Below, piece by piece: positions 25,282 to 33,841 of a stretch of DNA of 64,000 nucleotides (the first letter of the stretch is position 1; each line of letters starts with the position of its first letter). The stretch lies in NCBI GenBank assembly GCA_036388675.1, contig DASVRI010000025.1, positions 1 through 64,000 of the forward strand, read 5' to 3'. This DNA is from DASVUS01 sp036388675 (GTDB lineage Bacteria; Armatimonadota; Abditibacteriia; Abditibacteriales; Abditibacteriaceae). Position numbers and translations under genes: made by a program. The notes beneath the pieces are model-generated. The model ran no database searches. It was given only the letters and a program-made list of their open reading frames with translations, and was not told where the DNA came from.

Positions 25282-25288
25282 TTTTTAT

Positions 25289-25395
25289 CACAGAGGACAC
25301 TGAGGAACACAGAGGTTTTTGAGAGGGAGATGTTGGACGATATTTCGAGTACTCGTAATGGATGCCAGTGGGTTTTGCTCTTCTTCTCCTCTGTG
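25289..25395. repeat. CACAGAGGA-type intergenic repeat, degenerate copy
   Basis: CACAGAGGACACTGAGG and AACACAGAGG at 25289-25315 face CTCCTCTGTGG near 25387. The inner part carries GAGTACTC (25347). It belongs to the same family as the better inverted repeats at 26318-26453 and 27534-27721, all in this operon or just after it. Confidence 0.6.
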
Positions 25396-25404
25396 GTTCA
25401 AATC

Positions 25405-26310
25405 ATGAACGAAACCATTCTCGAAGTTCGCAATTTAAAAACGCAGTTCTTCACCGACGATGGCGTGGTGCAGGCGGTGGATGACGTTTCTTTTTCGATG
25501 GCACGACGTGAAACGCTGGGTCTTGTCGGCGAAAGCGGCTGTGGTAAAAGTGTGACCAGCCTGTCAGTGCTGCGCCTGGTTTCGGCTCCCGGAAAAATCA
25601 CCAGTGGGCAGATTTTGTGGAAGGGAAACGATCTTCTGAGATATTCCGAAGCGCAGATGCGTGCTATTCGTGGCGACGACATCGCGATGATTTTTCAGGA
25701 GCCGATGACAAGCCTCGATCCGCTTTATACCGTAGGTAATCACATCGAAGAAGCGCTGCGCTTGCATCAGGGCTTGCGTGGTCAGGCGGCGCGCGCCCGC
25801 GCTATTGAGGCGTTGCGCGATGTCGGCATCAACGATGCGGAACGGCGCGTCGATGCCTATCCGCACCAGATGAGCGGCGGTATGCGCCAGCGTGTCATGA
25901 TCGCCATCGCGCTGAGTTGCAACCCGGATTTGCTGATTGCCGATGAGCCAACGACGGCGCTCGACGTTACGGTACAGGCACGAGTACTCGAACTGATGAA
26001 AGACCTGCGCGAACAGCGCGACATGGCGATTTTGCTCATCACGCACAATATGGGCCTTGTAGCCGAAATGTGCGACCGTGTGGCCGTGATGCACAGCGGC
26101 AAAATCGTGGAAATGGCCGGCGTTGAAGAGTTGTTCGCGGCTCCCCAGCATCCTTACACGCGTGATTTGCTGCGCTCGATTCCAACACTCGATTCGCCGC
26201 CGAAAACCAGACTCGCCACGGTGCAGTGGCACCCGACGCCGGAGCAACGCGCACAATCTAACCTGGTGCCGGTCGGCGATAACCATTTCGTCAGCGCGTG
26301 GGCTGCGTAA
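25405..26310 (+). CDS. Peptide ABC transporter ATP-binding protein, DppD/OppD type
   Basis: A 301-residue ATPase. Walker A is GESGCGKSVTSLSVL, the Q-loop MIFQEPMTSLDPL, the signature MSGGMRQRVMIAIAL, Walker B LLIADEPTTALD and switch His ITHNMGLVAEM. The C-terminal oligopeptide-transporter extension (HPYTRDLLRSIPTL) is present, but the Cys-rich [4Fe-4S]-type motif common in this family is absent and the protein ends early at SAWAA. The DppF partner below retains the cysteines. ATG 25405 is preceded by the right arm of an intergenic repeat and has only a weak ribosome binding site. Confidence 0.88.
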   Translation: MNETILEVRNLKTQFFTDDGVVQAVDDVSFSMARRETLGLVGESGCGKSVTSLSVLRLVSAPGKITSGQILWKGNDLLRYSEAQMRAIRGDDIAMIFQEPMTSLDPLYTVGNHIEEALRLHQGLRGQAARARAIEALRDVGINDAERRVDAYPHQMSGGMRQRVMIAIALSCNPDLLIADEPTTALDVTVQARVLELMKDLREQRDMAILLITHNMGLVAEMCDRVAVMHSGKIVEMAGVEELFAAPQHPYTRDLLRSIPTLDSPPKTRLATVQWHPTPEQRAQSNLVPVGDNHFVSAWAA

Positions 26311-26317
26311 AAAATTC

Positions 26318-26453
26318 ACCACAGAGGGCACAGAGGAACACGGAGGAGAGGAGAAAGAGCGGCACAGGGAAGTTGCACAACTTCGTTTATTCCATCCTGT
26401 TCATCCTGTCCATCCCTGTAAGAACCTCTGTGTTCCTCCGTGTCCTCTGTGGT
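26318..26453. repeat. CACAGAGGA-type inverted repeat
   Basis: Arms 26318-26346 and 26425-26453 are 29 bases long and complementary except at three positions, each made of ACAGAGG-like units. Seventy-eight bases lie between. The repeat fills the gap between the two ATPase genes, and its right arm ends eight bases before the second start codon, so the stem could influence translation. Similar repeats are scattered in many environmental genomes. Confidence 0.8.
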
Positions 26454-26461
26454 TCAAAACC

Positions 26462-27523
26462 ATGAACGAATTGATCAAAGTCAGTAACTTAACCAAGCAC
26501 TTCGCGCGGCAAAGCGGCATGTTCGGCGATGCCACCAATGTAGTGCGTGCCGTGGAAGATGTGTCGTTCGACATCGCGCAGGGCGAGACACTGGGCCTCG
26601 TCGGCGAAAGCGGTTCCGGTAAGAGCACGACTGGCCGCTTGTTGCTGCGCCTGATTGAGCCGACTGCCGGGCGAGTACTCTACGGCGAGCGTGACGTGTT
26701 CAAGCTGCCCAAAAACGAGATGCGCAGCCTGCGCCGCGAAATGCAGATCGTGTTTCAAGACCCCTATGGCGCTTTCAACCCGCGCATGAACGTGGGACAA
26801 ATCATCGGCGAGGCGCTGGAGTTGCGTGGCATGAAGTCGCGTGGCGATCGGGATCGCGAAGTAGCGCGTTTTCTCGAACTGGTGCAGATGCCGACTAACA
26901 TCGGCACGCGCTATCCGCACGAGTTTTCCGGCGGACAGCGCCAGCGCATCGGCATTGCGCGCGCACTGGCGGTGGAGCCGAAATTCGTGGTTGCCGATGA
27001 ACCGGTGTCAGCGCTCGATGTTTCCACGCAGGCGGAAATTGTGAACCTGTTGCTTGATTTGCAACAGTCCCTCAATCTGACAATGCTTTTCATCTCGCAC
27101 GATTTGTCTGTTGTGCGAGTACTCTGCGACCGCGTGGCTGTGATGTTTGCGGGCCGCATTCTGGAGCTGGCCGACGCGTCGGCGCTCTTCAAAAACCCTC
27201 TGCAACCTTACACGCAGGAACTATTAGCCGCGATTCCGATTCCTGATCCCACACGCGCCAAGCGCCGCGCCGCCGTTGCATCCAACGGTGACATTCCAAC
27301 CGAAACGGATAACGGCATGACAGCGAGTACTCCATCTGATGTGAAAACCGCTACCAATGCCGCGCAACAGGCGCAAGGCTGCCCCTACGCCGGACGCTGC
27401 CCCAAAACAATGGATATTTGCTGGCAAGAAATGCCGGCCTTTATCGACTACGCGCCGCGCCTGGGCGAAGAGAAGCCGCACTTCGCAGCCTGTCACTGGG
27501 CCGAACAAAACGTGGGGAAGTGA
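26462..27523 (+). CDS. Peptide ABC transporter ATP-binding protein, DppF/OppF type
   Basis: A 353-residue ATPase that completes the importer. Walker A is GESGSGKSTTGRLLL, the Q-loop IVFQDPYGAFNPRM, the signature FSGGQRQRIGIARAL, Walker B FVVADEPVSALDVS and switch His ISHDLSVVRVL. The C-terminal extension contains GCPYAGRCPKTMDICW and a later ACHW, the Cys pattern of the oligopeptide ATPases. A non-conserved insert of about 45 residues (about 265-310) precedes it. ATG 26462 was chosen over the open frame upstream, which is repeat sequence. Three GAGTACTC sites lie inside (26672, 27117, 27325). Confidence 0.9.
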   Translation: MNELIKVSNLTKHFARQSGMFGDATNVVRAVEDVSFDIAQGETLGLVGESGSGKSTTGRLLLRLIEPTAGRVLYGERDVFKLPKNEMRSLRREMQIVFQDPYGAFNPRMNVGQIIGEALELRGMKSRGDRDREVARFLELVQMPTNIGTRYPHEFSGGQRQRIGIARALAVEPKFVVADEPVSALDVSTQAEIVNLLLDLQQSLNLTMLFISHDLSVVRVLCDRVAVMFAGRILELADASALFKNPLQPYTQELLAAIPIPDPTRAKRRAAVASNGDIPTETDNGMTASTPSDVKTATNAAQQAQGCPYAGRCPKTMDICWQEMPAFIDYAPRLGEEKPHFAACHWAEQNVGK

Positions 27524-27533
27524 AATCCAACTT

Positions 27534-27721
27534 AGAGGACGCAAAGGGCGCAGAGGTTTTGGAGAAGTTTAGTTAACGTGTCAATTTCGAGCATAGCGAG
27601 AAATCTTTAACTGCTGCTACCAAGATTTCTCGCTGCGCTCGAAATGACACGCAGTCCCATCCCCACACAAAGAGATGCAACGAGCGCCCATTTCTTTTCC
27701 TCTGCGCCCTTTGCGTTCTCT
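27534..27721. repeat. Nested inverted repeats between dppF and era
   Basis: The outer arms (27534-27556 and 27699-27721) are 23 bases with one mismatch, of the type AGAGGACGCAAAGGGCGCAG. Inside lies a second inverted repeat at about 27579-27651. Its left arm has TTTCGAGC and GCGAGAAATCTT, its right arm AAGATTTCTCGC and GCTCGAAATGACAC. The inner element belongs to the family also seen at 34855-34925. One repeat seems to have inserted into the other. Confidence 0.8.
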
Positions 27722-27739
27722 GCGGTTAAACTCCCTCTT

Positions 27740-28633
27740 ATGAAAAGCGGATTTTGCGTTCTGTGGGGACGCCCCAATGTCGGTAAAAGTACTCTGCTCA
27801 ACGCGCTGCTGGGGCGCAAGCACGTCATTGTATCGCCGCGCCCGCAGACGACACGACATCGTATCACCGGCGTACTGCACAGCGGCGATGGTGAGGGAGA
27901 AAACGATTACCAAATTGTCTTTCTCGATACGCCCGGCATTCACGAGCCGCAGCACAAACTCGGTGAGACGCTGGTGAAAACGGCGCGTGGCGCACTGCAA
28001 GACATCGAGTGTGTGGTGTTTGTCGCCGATACAACGGACAAGCCGCACGACGATGATCGGCGCGCTGCCGCACTGTTGGAAGGCGTGCGCGCACCAGTGT
28101 TGTTAGGCCTCAACAAGACCGACGCGGCGCAGGAGTTGAGTACTCGTAAAGCGCAATTTGAAGCGCTGCGGCGTTTCGATGCGACGCTGGAAATTTCTGC
28201 TTTGCAAGAAAAGGGTTTGGATGAACTCAAAGCGGCTATCGTCGAGCGTCTGCCCGAAGGCGACCCCTATTTTCCCATCGACATGATTGGTGATCGCTCG
28301 CCGGAGTTCCACATCGAAGAACTCATCCGCGAGCAGGCGATGTTGCAACTGCGCGAGGAAGTGCCGCACGCCGTTGCCGTGAACATCGAGGCGATGGAGC
28401 CGCGCCGCAATAACACACTGTTTATTGAAGCGTTCATTAACATCGAGCGTGAAAGTCAAAAGCGCATCGTCATCGGAGCGGGTGGCAGCCGCATCAAAGA
28501 AATCGGGCAAAAAGCCCGCGCCGAAATCGAGACACTGCTTGGGCGCTCGGTTTATCTGGAACTGCGCGTCAAAGTGCGCGACAAGTGGCGTGAAAACGAC
28601 CTGTGGATTAAACGTCTTGGTTACGGAGATTGA
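27740..28633 (+). CDS. era: GTPase Era
   Basis: A 297-residue GTPase for 16S rRNA maturation and 30S assembly. G1 is GRPNVGKSTLLNAL, the switch region PQTTRHRITGV, G3 DTPGIHE, G4 LNKTD, and G5 ISALQEKG. The C-terminal KH domain contains KRIVIGAGGSRIKEIGQKAR and ends LWIKRLGYGD, which is typical. Length is normal (about 300). ATG 27740 is the family start; the 32 in-frame codons before it lie in an intergenic repeat. It is not in an operon with ybeY or recO here. GAGTACTC at 28138 encodes LSTR. Confidence 0.95.
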   Translation: MKSGFCVLWGRPNVGKSTLLNALLGRKHVIVSPRPQTTRHRITGVLHSGDGEGENDYQIVFLDTPGIHEPQHKLGETLVKTARGALQDIECVVFVADTTDKPHDDDRRAAALLEGVRAPVLLGLNKTDAAQELSTRKAQFEALRRFDATLEISALQEKGLDELKAAIVERLPEGDPYFPIDMIGDRSPEFHIEELIREQAMLQLREEVPHAVAVNIEAMEPRRNNTLFIEAFINIERESQKRIVIGAGGSRIKEIGQKARAEIETLLGRSVYLELRVKVRDKWRENDLWIKRLGYGD

Positions 28634-28735
28634 TTCGGCATCTCCTGCGGAAACCTGCAAACCTAAACAACAAGTCATCAACGCCTGCGCGGTCGCGCTT
28701 GAATGTTGGCTTGATGCGTCCATAAAGGCAGCTTT

Positions 28736-29716
28736 ATGCGAGTACTCGACGAAGAACGTTTCGCCCGCGCCTGTTGCGCACTGGAAGGCTTGTCGGTAGG
28801 TGATGCCTTCGGCGAGCAATATTTTATGAGCTGGGACATGATTCGCAGCGTGTTGCGCTCGGAAGATCGCCCCGGCCCGCCGTACGACTTTACCGACGAC
28901 GAATTCATGGCGCGCCTGATCCACAAGCGCCGCCTACCCGAACCCGACATCTGGCCCTTCACCGACGATACACAGATGGCGCTTTCGATTGTCGAGAATC
29001 TGCGTCGTTTCGGGGAAATTCGGCAATACGAATTGGCGCATAGCTTTTCCATGAACTACGACAACGGGCGTGCCTACGGTGCAGGAATGCACTCGTTGCT
29101 GCCGCGTCTGGCACATGAGTCGTGGCAAAAAGCTGCCACCAGTCTCTTCGATGGACAAGGCTCGTTCGGCAATGGCGCGGCAATGCGTGTTGCGCCCATC
29201 GGTGCCTACTTCGCCGATGACTTGGAAGCCGCCGCTGAAAACGCGCGACGCTCCGCCGCAGTCACACACGCGCACCCCGAAGCGATTTGCGGCGCGATTG
29301 CCGTGGGAGTTGCAGCGGCCTGCGCCTGGCGCCTGCGCGATGCATCGTCCATTGATGGACGAGCTTATATAAACGAGATTTTAGCTTTTGTGCCCGAAAG
29401 CGAAGTGCGTGACGGCATCAAGTTCGCGCGCGGAATGCTGGAAGACAGCACGCTGCAAGAGGCCGTGGGCGTTTTGGGTAACGGCGAACAGGTTTCGGCG
29501 CAGGACACAGTACCGTTTTGCCTGTGGTGTGCTGCGCAGCATCTTAATCGCTTTGATGAGGCATTGTGGCTCACCGTCAGCGGGTTGGGCGACCGCGATA
29601 CAACTTGTGCTATTGTCGGCGGCATTGTGGTGATGTGTGCCGGGGTCGAGAGCATTCCCGAACTGTGGCGTGAATCGCGCGAACCATTGCCGACGTGGCC
29701 ATTCAACGCAGAGTAG
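28736..29716 (+). CDS. ADP-ribosylglycohydrolase family protein (copy 1)
   Basis: A 326-residue protein of the DraG/ARH fold, which removes ADP-ribose from proteins or nucleic acids. LEGLSVGDAFGEQ is the N-terminal G-D-A motif. FTDDTQMALS carries the metal-binding TDD. GSFGNGAAMRVAPIG and the C-terminal GDRDTTCAIVGGI (second metal motif DxDT) complete the dinuclear Mg site. All key residues are present, so activity is likely; the target is unknown. GAGTACTC covers the start (ATGCGAGTACTC, 28736-28747). It is followed 15 bases later by a paralogue. Confidence 0.9.
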   Translation: MRVLDEERFARACCALEGLSVGDAFGEQYFMSWDMIRSVLRSEDRPGPPYDFTDDEFMARLIHKRRLPEPDIWPFTDDTQMALSIVENLRRFGEIRQYELAHSFSMNYDNGRAYGAGMHSLLPRLAHESWQKAATSLFDGQGSFGNGAAMRVAPIGAYFADDLEAAAENARRSAAVTHAHPEAICGAIAVGVAAACAWRLRDASSIDGRAYINEILAFVPESEVRDGIKFARGMLEDSTLQEAVGVLGNGEQVSAQDTVPFCLWCAAQHLNRFDEALWLTVSGLGDRDTTCAIVGGIVVMCAGVESIPELWRESREPLPTWPFNAE

Positions 29717-29731
29717 CGGAACGTTTTGTTT

Positions 29732-30706
29732 ATGCCAACTCACCAGAAAGAAGCACTGATTCGTGCGCGTTGCTGTCTTGAAGGACTCTCCGTTGGCGAT
29801 GCTTTCGGTCAGCAGTTTTTTGAAGATTGGCCGTTGCTGCAACGCTGGAAGGAAGAGCGACAACTCGAACTCGATCCGCACGGCCCCGATGTACCCATTG
29901 AACGACTGATTGCGACACGACAACTGCCGCCCGCACCGTGGCGCTGGACAGACGACACGCAGATGGCGCTTTCGGTTTTCCGAGTACTCGCAGAGCACAG
30001 CGAAATTGTGCAGGACGAACTAGCCCAATCTTTTAGCGAACACTTTGAAGCGGCGCGCGATTACGGCGCTGCCATGAATTCGCTGTTGCCAAGATTGGCA
30101 TCTGAACGCTGGCAAGAATCTGCATCCTCTTTGTTTGACGGAGTAGGCTCATTCGGCAATGGCGCGGCCATGCGTGTTGCGCCCATAGGTGCCTACTTCG
30201 CCGATGATTTGCAAGCCGTCGTCGAAAACGCGCGCCGCTCTGCCGAAGTCACACACGCACACGAAGAAGGCATTGCCGGCGCGATTGCTGTTGCTGTTGC
30301 CACCGCGCAGGCCTGGCGCCTGGGACAAGCCGCCAGAGTGGTGGAGTGCGAAGAGTTCCTCGACCTTGTATTGCCGCACATTCCCGAAAGCGAGGTGCGA
30401 TGGCGCACGGTCGAAGCGCGTGACATGAGCGATGACATGGTGCAAGATGTCGCTGATGCGCTGGGGAGCGGCTTCGAAGTTTCGGCACAAGACACGGTGC
30501 CGTTTTGCCTGTGGTGTGCCGGACAACATCTGGACCACTGGGAAGAAACGTTATGGCTCACCGTCGCCGGCCTGGGAGACCGCGATACGACTTGCGCCAT
30601 TGTTGGTGGCATTGTGGCTATGTATGGAGGCGTCGAGAGCATTCCCCCTTACTGGATTGAAGCGCGCGAACCGCTGCCACAGTGGGCGGTTGATTGCGAC
30701 ATGTAA
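29732..30706 (+). CDS. ADP-ribosylglycohydrolase family protein (copy 2)
   Basis: A 324-residue paralogue of the preceding gene, with the same motifs: LEGLSVGDAFGQQ, TDDTQMALSVF, GSFGNGAAMRVAPIG and GDRDTTCAIVGGI. The two copies align along their whole length but differ in the 30-60 region and in the 200-235 region, so they are an older tandem duplication, perhaps with separate substrates. ATG 29732 is preferred; TTG 29726 is two codons upstream. No ADP-ribosyltransferase or DarT-like toxin lies adjacent, and the role in reversing ADP-ribosylation is inferred from the family. Confidence 0.9.
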   Translation: MPTHQKEALIRARCCLEGLSVGDAFGQQFFEDWPLLQRWKEERQLELDPHGPDVPIERLIATRQLPPAPWRWTDDTQMALSVFRVLAEHSEIVQDELAQSFSEHFEAARDYGAAMNSLLPRLASERWQESASSLFDGVGSFGNGAAMRVAPIGAYFADDLQAVVENARRSAEVTHAHEEGIAGAIAVAVATAQAWRLGQAARVVECEEFLDLVLPHIPESEVRWRTVEARDMSDDMVQDVADALGSGFEVSAQDTVPFCLWCAGQHLDHWEETLWLTVAGLGDRDTTCAIVGGIVAMYGGVESIPPYWIEAREPLPQWAVDCDM

Positions 30707-30750
30707 TGTGAGTACTCATACCATATGAACCCTGTTGTTTGGAGGACTAC

Positions 30751-32571
30751 ATGCCGTATAGAACAACACACTTAAAGAAATTCGTTGCTGCAGCCGCTAT
30801 CTTTATTGCCGTAATTGTATGGAGCCAGAGACGAAATCCCGAAACGCCTACTTCAGCACGGCCTTCTGAGAGTTCGCCGCCATGGTTGATGCAAGGGCAC
30901 TCTCGCGAGGCGCTGGTGCCGCTTCGCCAACGCGCGGGAAATGGTAAAAATTCCTTCTCGATGACGATTCGTCTCGTTAAGAACCAAATTCCTTTCATTG
31001 AAACTGTTTATCCTCCCAAGTCACCCAAACGTTGGTTCTTCATTCAAGTTGACAAGCTGTTCACGCCAGATGGGCAAGAGATGCAACATGACGGGCTGAT
31101 GCTGATGCATGTGCGTAGTCTGGTATTCTATAAGCAAATTTTGTGGCGCCCGCTGAGTGGTGGGGCATGGCAGGTATTCCATACGAATTCAAATGATACA
31201 AAGCAACAGCCAAAGCCAGTCACAAGCGAAAGCTGGATGGCTGCAAAGATGCAGCAGGATGCGCTTGTCGCTGACAAGTTGAGGAAAGAAGAGCGTAACA
31301 CACGCTACAGCACCGGAGAATGGAAGTTCGTGGTGCAAGGGCAGGCCGCATGGTTTGATTTGGATGGAACTTTTCTCTGCGAAACCGGCATCACACGCGA
31401 GCGAATACTTCGTGTTACACCTCAAACCTTATTGCGCAGGTTCCATGAAGAGCAACGCACCTACAGCGCGACTGAGTGGCGCACCCGAAAAACGCCCGCT
31501 TCAAATGATGAACGGCAAAACCCATTATCATATCTGCAATGGCAGAGCAGCAGGCGTCCGGGTTGGAAACGCGTCGCGCAAGGGGCCAATTCTCAACAGG
31601 CTCACCCTCAAAAGCCTATTGTGATTTCAGAAGATGAGCATATTCAGCTTCGGGCCATGCGACGTCATCCTGAGCGTCCCTGGCCGGCTGATAACCGTCA
31701 AATGGTTCGGTGGCGGCAAGATGGCGGGCGAGACGACGAGCGAGACGACATCACAGCAGGTGATACATATAGGATTTCCATGCCGTTCCCTATGGAGGCG
31801 CCGCGCATCATTACTGTTTCCGCAAGCTACGGCACCAGGCTTACAGCAGCTTTTCGCGTTGTTCCAGGCACTCTCAGCACGCCGGCCAGCCTGAGCCTTC
31901 AGCTCGCTTCTTCCTCCTGGATGAGAAACGAAATTTTAGCTGGCGGCGGTGAAAGCGACGATTACCAGGCGCATCTAACTGCTGAAACCAGTGATTGTTA
32001 CAACACGACGCGAATTCGTATTTCCTCTACTTATGCTGATGGCCGCACAGCCGGCAAAGTAAACAAGCTGGGGGCGGAGGACAACGAGATTTACCACAAG
32101 GTCGATAGCTGCACTGATCGTGACATTTCGTTTTCCGTTCGTTCGGGCTGGCGCACAGGGCCGGTCTCGGTTGTGGCGGAGGCTCTCGACCTGAGTGGAA
32201 AGGTTGTAGCCCGCTCCAACCCCGTCAACATTATCTTTGTCGAACCAAAAATCGACGGTAATCGTTCTCATTTTGGCCCATGGGAAGAGAGAAAGGGCGT
32301 GCTACAGCGCACCGTGCATGTGGGCGTTACAACACCCGGCGGTCGTCAGGTTAAAGGAGTGCCTCTGGAGTTGAGCATCGACTCGCCCACCAGCTATCCG
32401 GTTAATCGTAGGGCCTCGTGGCTCAGTCCCGCTCGTGGCGTCACGGGTGAGTCCGGGGAGTTTGTAACGACGCAGTTTTGGAAACTTATTCCCGGAGCTT
32501 CACTCCATCTGGATAATTACGCAGTCAAAGCCAATCTTCGCAGACCTTCGCAAGGTTCCACTGCACGATAA
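30751..32571 (+). CDS. Unknown membrane-anchored protein, 606 residues
   Basis: I recognise no family. A single N-terminal hydrophobic segment (KFVAAAAIFIAVIVW) follows THLKK, so the rest is probably outside the cytoplasm. Residues about 50-260 are mixed; about 260-340 are basic and repetitive in Arg (MRRHPERPWPADNRQMVRW, WRQDGGRDDERDD). The C-terminal 250 residues (PFPMEAPRIITVSASYG, VSVVAEALDLSGKVVARS, VPLELSIDSP) look like two or more Ig-like beta-sandwich domains. GGAGG lies 7-11 bases before ATG 30751. It has no GAGTACTC and pairs with the next gene, 33 bases downstream. Confidence 0.7.
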   Translation: MPYRTTHLKKFVAAAAIFIAVIVWSQRRNPETPTSARPSESSPPWLMQGHSREALVPLRQRAGNGKNSFSMTIRLVKNQIPFIETVYPPKSPKRWFFIQVDKLFTPDGQEMQHDGLMLMHVRSLVFYKQILWRPLSGGAWQVFHTNSNDTKQQPKPVTSESWMAAKMQQDALVADKLRKEERNTRYSTGEWKFVVQGQAAWFDLDGTFLCETGITRERILRVTPQTLLRRFHEEQRTYSATEWRTRKTPASNDERQNPLSYLQWQSSRRPGWKRVAQGANSQQAHPQKPIVISEDEHIQLRAMRRHPERPWPADNRQMVRWRQDGGRDDERDDITAGDTYRISMPFPMEAPRIITVSASYGTRLTAAFRVVPGTLSTPASLSLQLASSSWMRNEILAGGGESDDYQAHLTAETSDCYNTTRIRISSTYADGRTAGKVNKLGAEDNEIYHKVDSCTDRDISFSVRSGWRTGPVSVVAEALDLSGKVVARSNPVNIIFVEPKIDGNRSHFGPWEERKGVLQRTVHVGVTTPGGRQVKGVPLELSIDSPTSYPVNRRASWLSPARGVTGESGEFVTTQFWKLIPGASLHLDNYAVKANLRRPSQGSTAR

Positions 32572-32604
32572 CTCAGGTTTACTTATCTATCGAGTACTTG
32601 ACCT

Positions 32605-33762
32605 ATGAAACGCCGAAAACTAACTCTCATCGAACTTGGCCTGATTGCAGTGCCGTTGCTGGCCTTTATTCTTATAAGCGCACAAGATCGAATGCGCTTT
32701 CTATGGAGCAGTTGGTTCTGGGGAGGCACTCCTCTGGCCGGTTCTCTCTATGACGCTGAATTCTCACCGGACAGCCAAACTCTGGCGGTCTGTTCGTGGG
32801 ATTACAAAGCACGGCAGGGCCGTTTGGATTTAGTGGACGTGCCGTCTCAGCGACTTCGCACCAGCTTGAACTTGCGTGGAGCGGGCAACTTAGTGTGGTC
32901 TCCCAATGGAAAACGCCTGGCGCTGTTTACCACAGCAGGTTGCGCCGTTTGGGATATTGCTACTGACGCCTGGCTGGTCAGGCACCGCGCTGTTGCGGGA
33001 AGTTCGGAGGTCGTGGCCGGATGGCAATCGCGTGATGTGTTGCGGCTACGCATTGCAACGCTTGCAGGCCCGCGCAGCAAACCGGTGTGGCGGGAAGCGC
33101 ACCTTAATGTGCTCAGCGGTGTGCTTCAACCTGCCGCTGTGATTGCCTATTCAACGGCGGAGGAAATTCCTCTAAACACATCGCCCGATGGTCGCTGGAA
33201 AGTTTCCATCAGCGATACTCGATACATCTCAACGCCTGTTGCAAATCGTGGTGGGTGGTTGTCAAGCAGCCGCACTGAAGGCGCACGTCTCCAGCTATGG
33301 GACAGGACTACAGGACATCTCATACGCACCTTTGAGGGCGACATGTTTCAACAAGCTATCTTCCGCAGTAAAACCACGATTGCAGCCTATGCACAGATTG
33401 CTTCCAGTTCGGGTATGAGTTCATCCCTTCCCAACACCGCTGTGTGCACCGTGAACATTCAAAATTTGCATCCGCAGTGGCAAATGCTGGAGGCCGGTGA
33501 ACGTGCAATGAAATTTTCGAGCGGCGGTCGGTTTTTGCTTACTCATGTTGAAAATCGTGCCCGTCTTCGTGACACACTCGACTGGAGCATTAGTGAGGAA
33601 ATATCATATCGTGGGCGGGGCATCAGCCAAGCCATGTTCTCCCCTGATGGACAATACTTGGCTTATGCGTGCTACAGTCCCAATGTTATCCGCATTGCTG
33701 CCTTGTCCTCCGTTGATGCGCCTGAACCCAAGCCCAGCACGAGAGCACGACTAAAGAACTAA
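32605..33762 (+). CDS. Membrane-anchored WD40-like beta-propeller protein
   Basis: A 385-residue protein with one N-terminal membrane segment (LIELGLIAVPLLAFILIS) and several WD40/TolB-like blades: DAEFSPDSQTLAVCSWD, NLVWSPNGKRLALFT with AVWDIAT, and QAMFSPDGQYLAYACY near the end. The SPDG and WD signatures suggest a propeller of about six or seven blades outside the membrane. The partner is unknown; it may work with the preceding protein, which shares topology and transcription direction. Like that gene it has no GAGTACTC site over its length. Confidence 0.75.
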   Translation: MKRRKLTLIELGLIAVPLLAFILISAQDRMRFLWSSWFWGGTPLAGSLYDAEFSPDSQTLAVCSWDYKARQGRLDLVDVPSQRLRTSLNLRGAGNLVWSPNGKRLALFTTAGCAVWDIATDAWLVRHRAVAGSSEVVAGWQSRDVLRLRIATLAGPRSKPVWREAHLNVLSGVLQPAAVIAYSTAEEIPLNTSPDGRWKVSISDTRYISTPVANRGGWLSSSRTEGARLQLWDRTTGHLIRTFEGDMFQQAIFRSKTTIAAYAQIASSSGMSSSLPNTAVCTVNIQNLHPQWQMLEAGERAMKFSSGGRFLLTHVENRARLRDTLDWSISEEISYRGRGISQAMFSPDGQYLAYACYSPNVIRIAALSSVDAPEPKPSTRARLKN

Positions 33763-33841
33763 GCTGTAAATCAATGTGTAAATGCACAGAGCCTTTGCAG
33801 AAATTTTCTTAGGTTCGCGATGAGTACTCGAAAGGAAGTTC

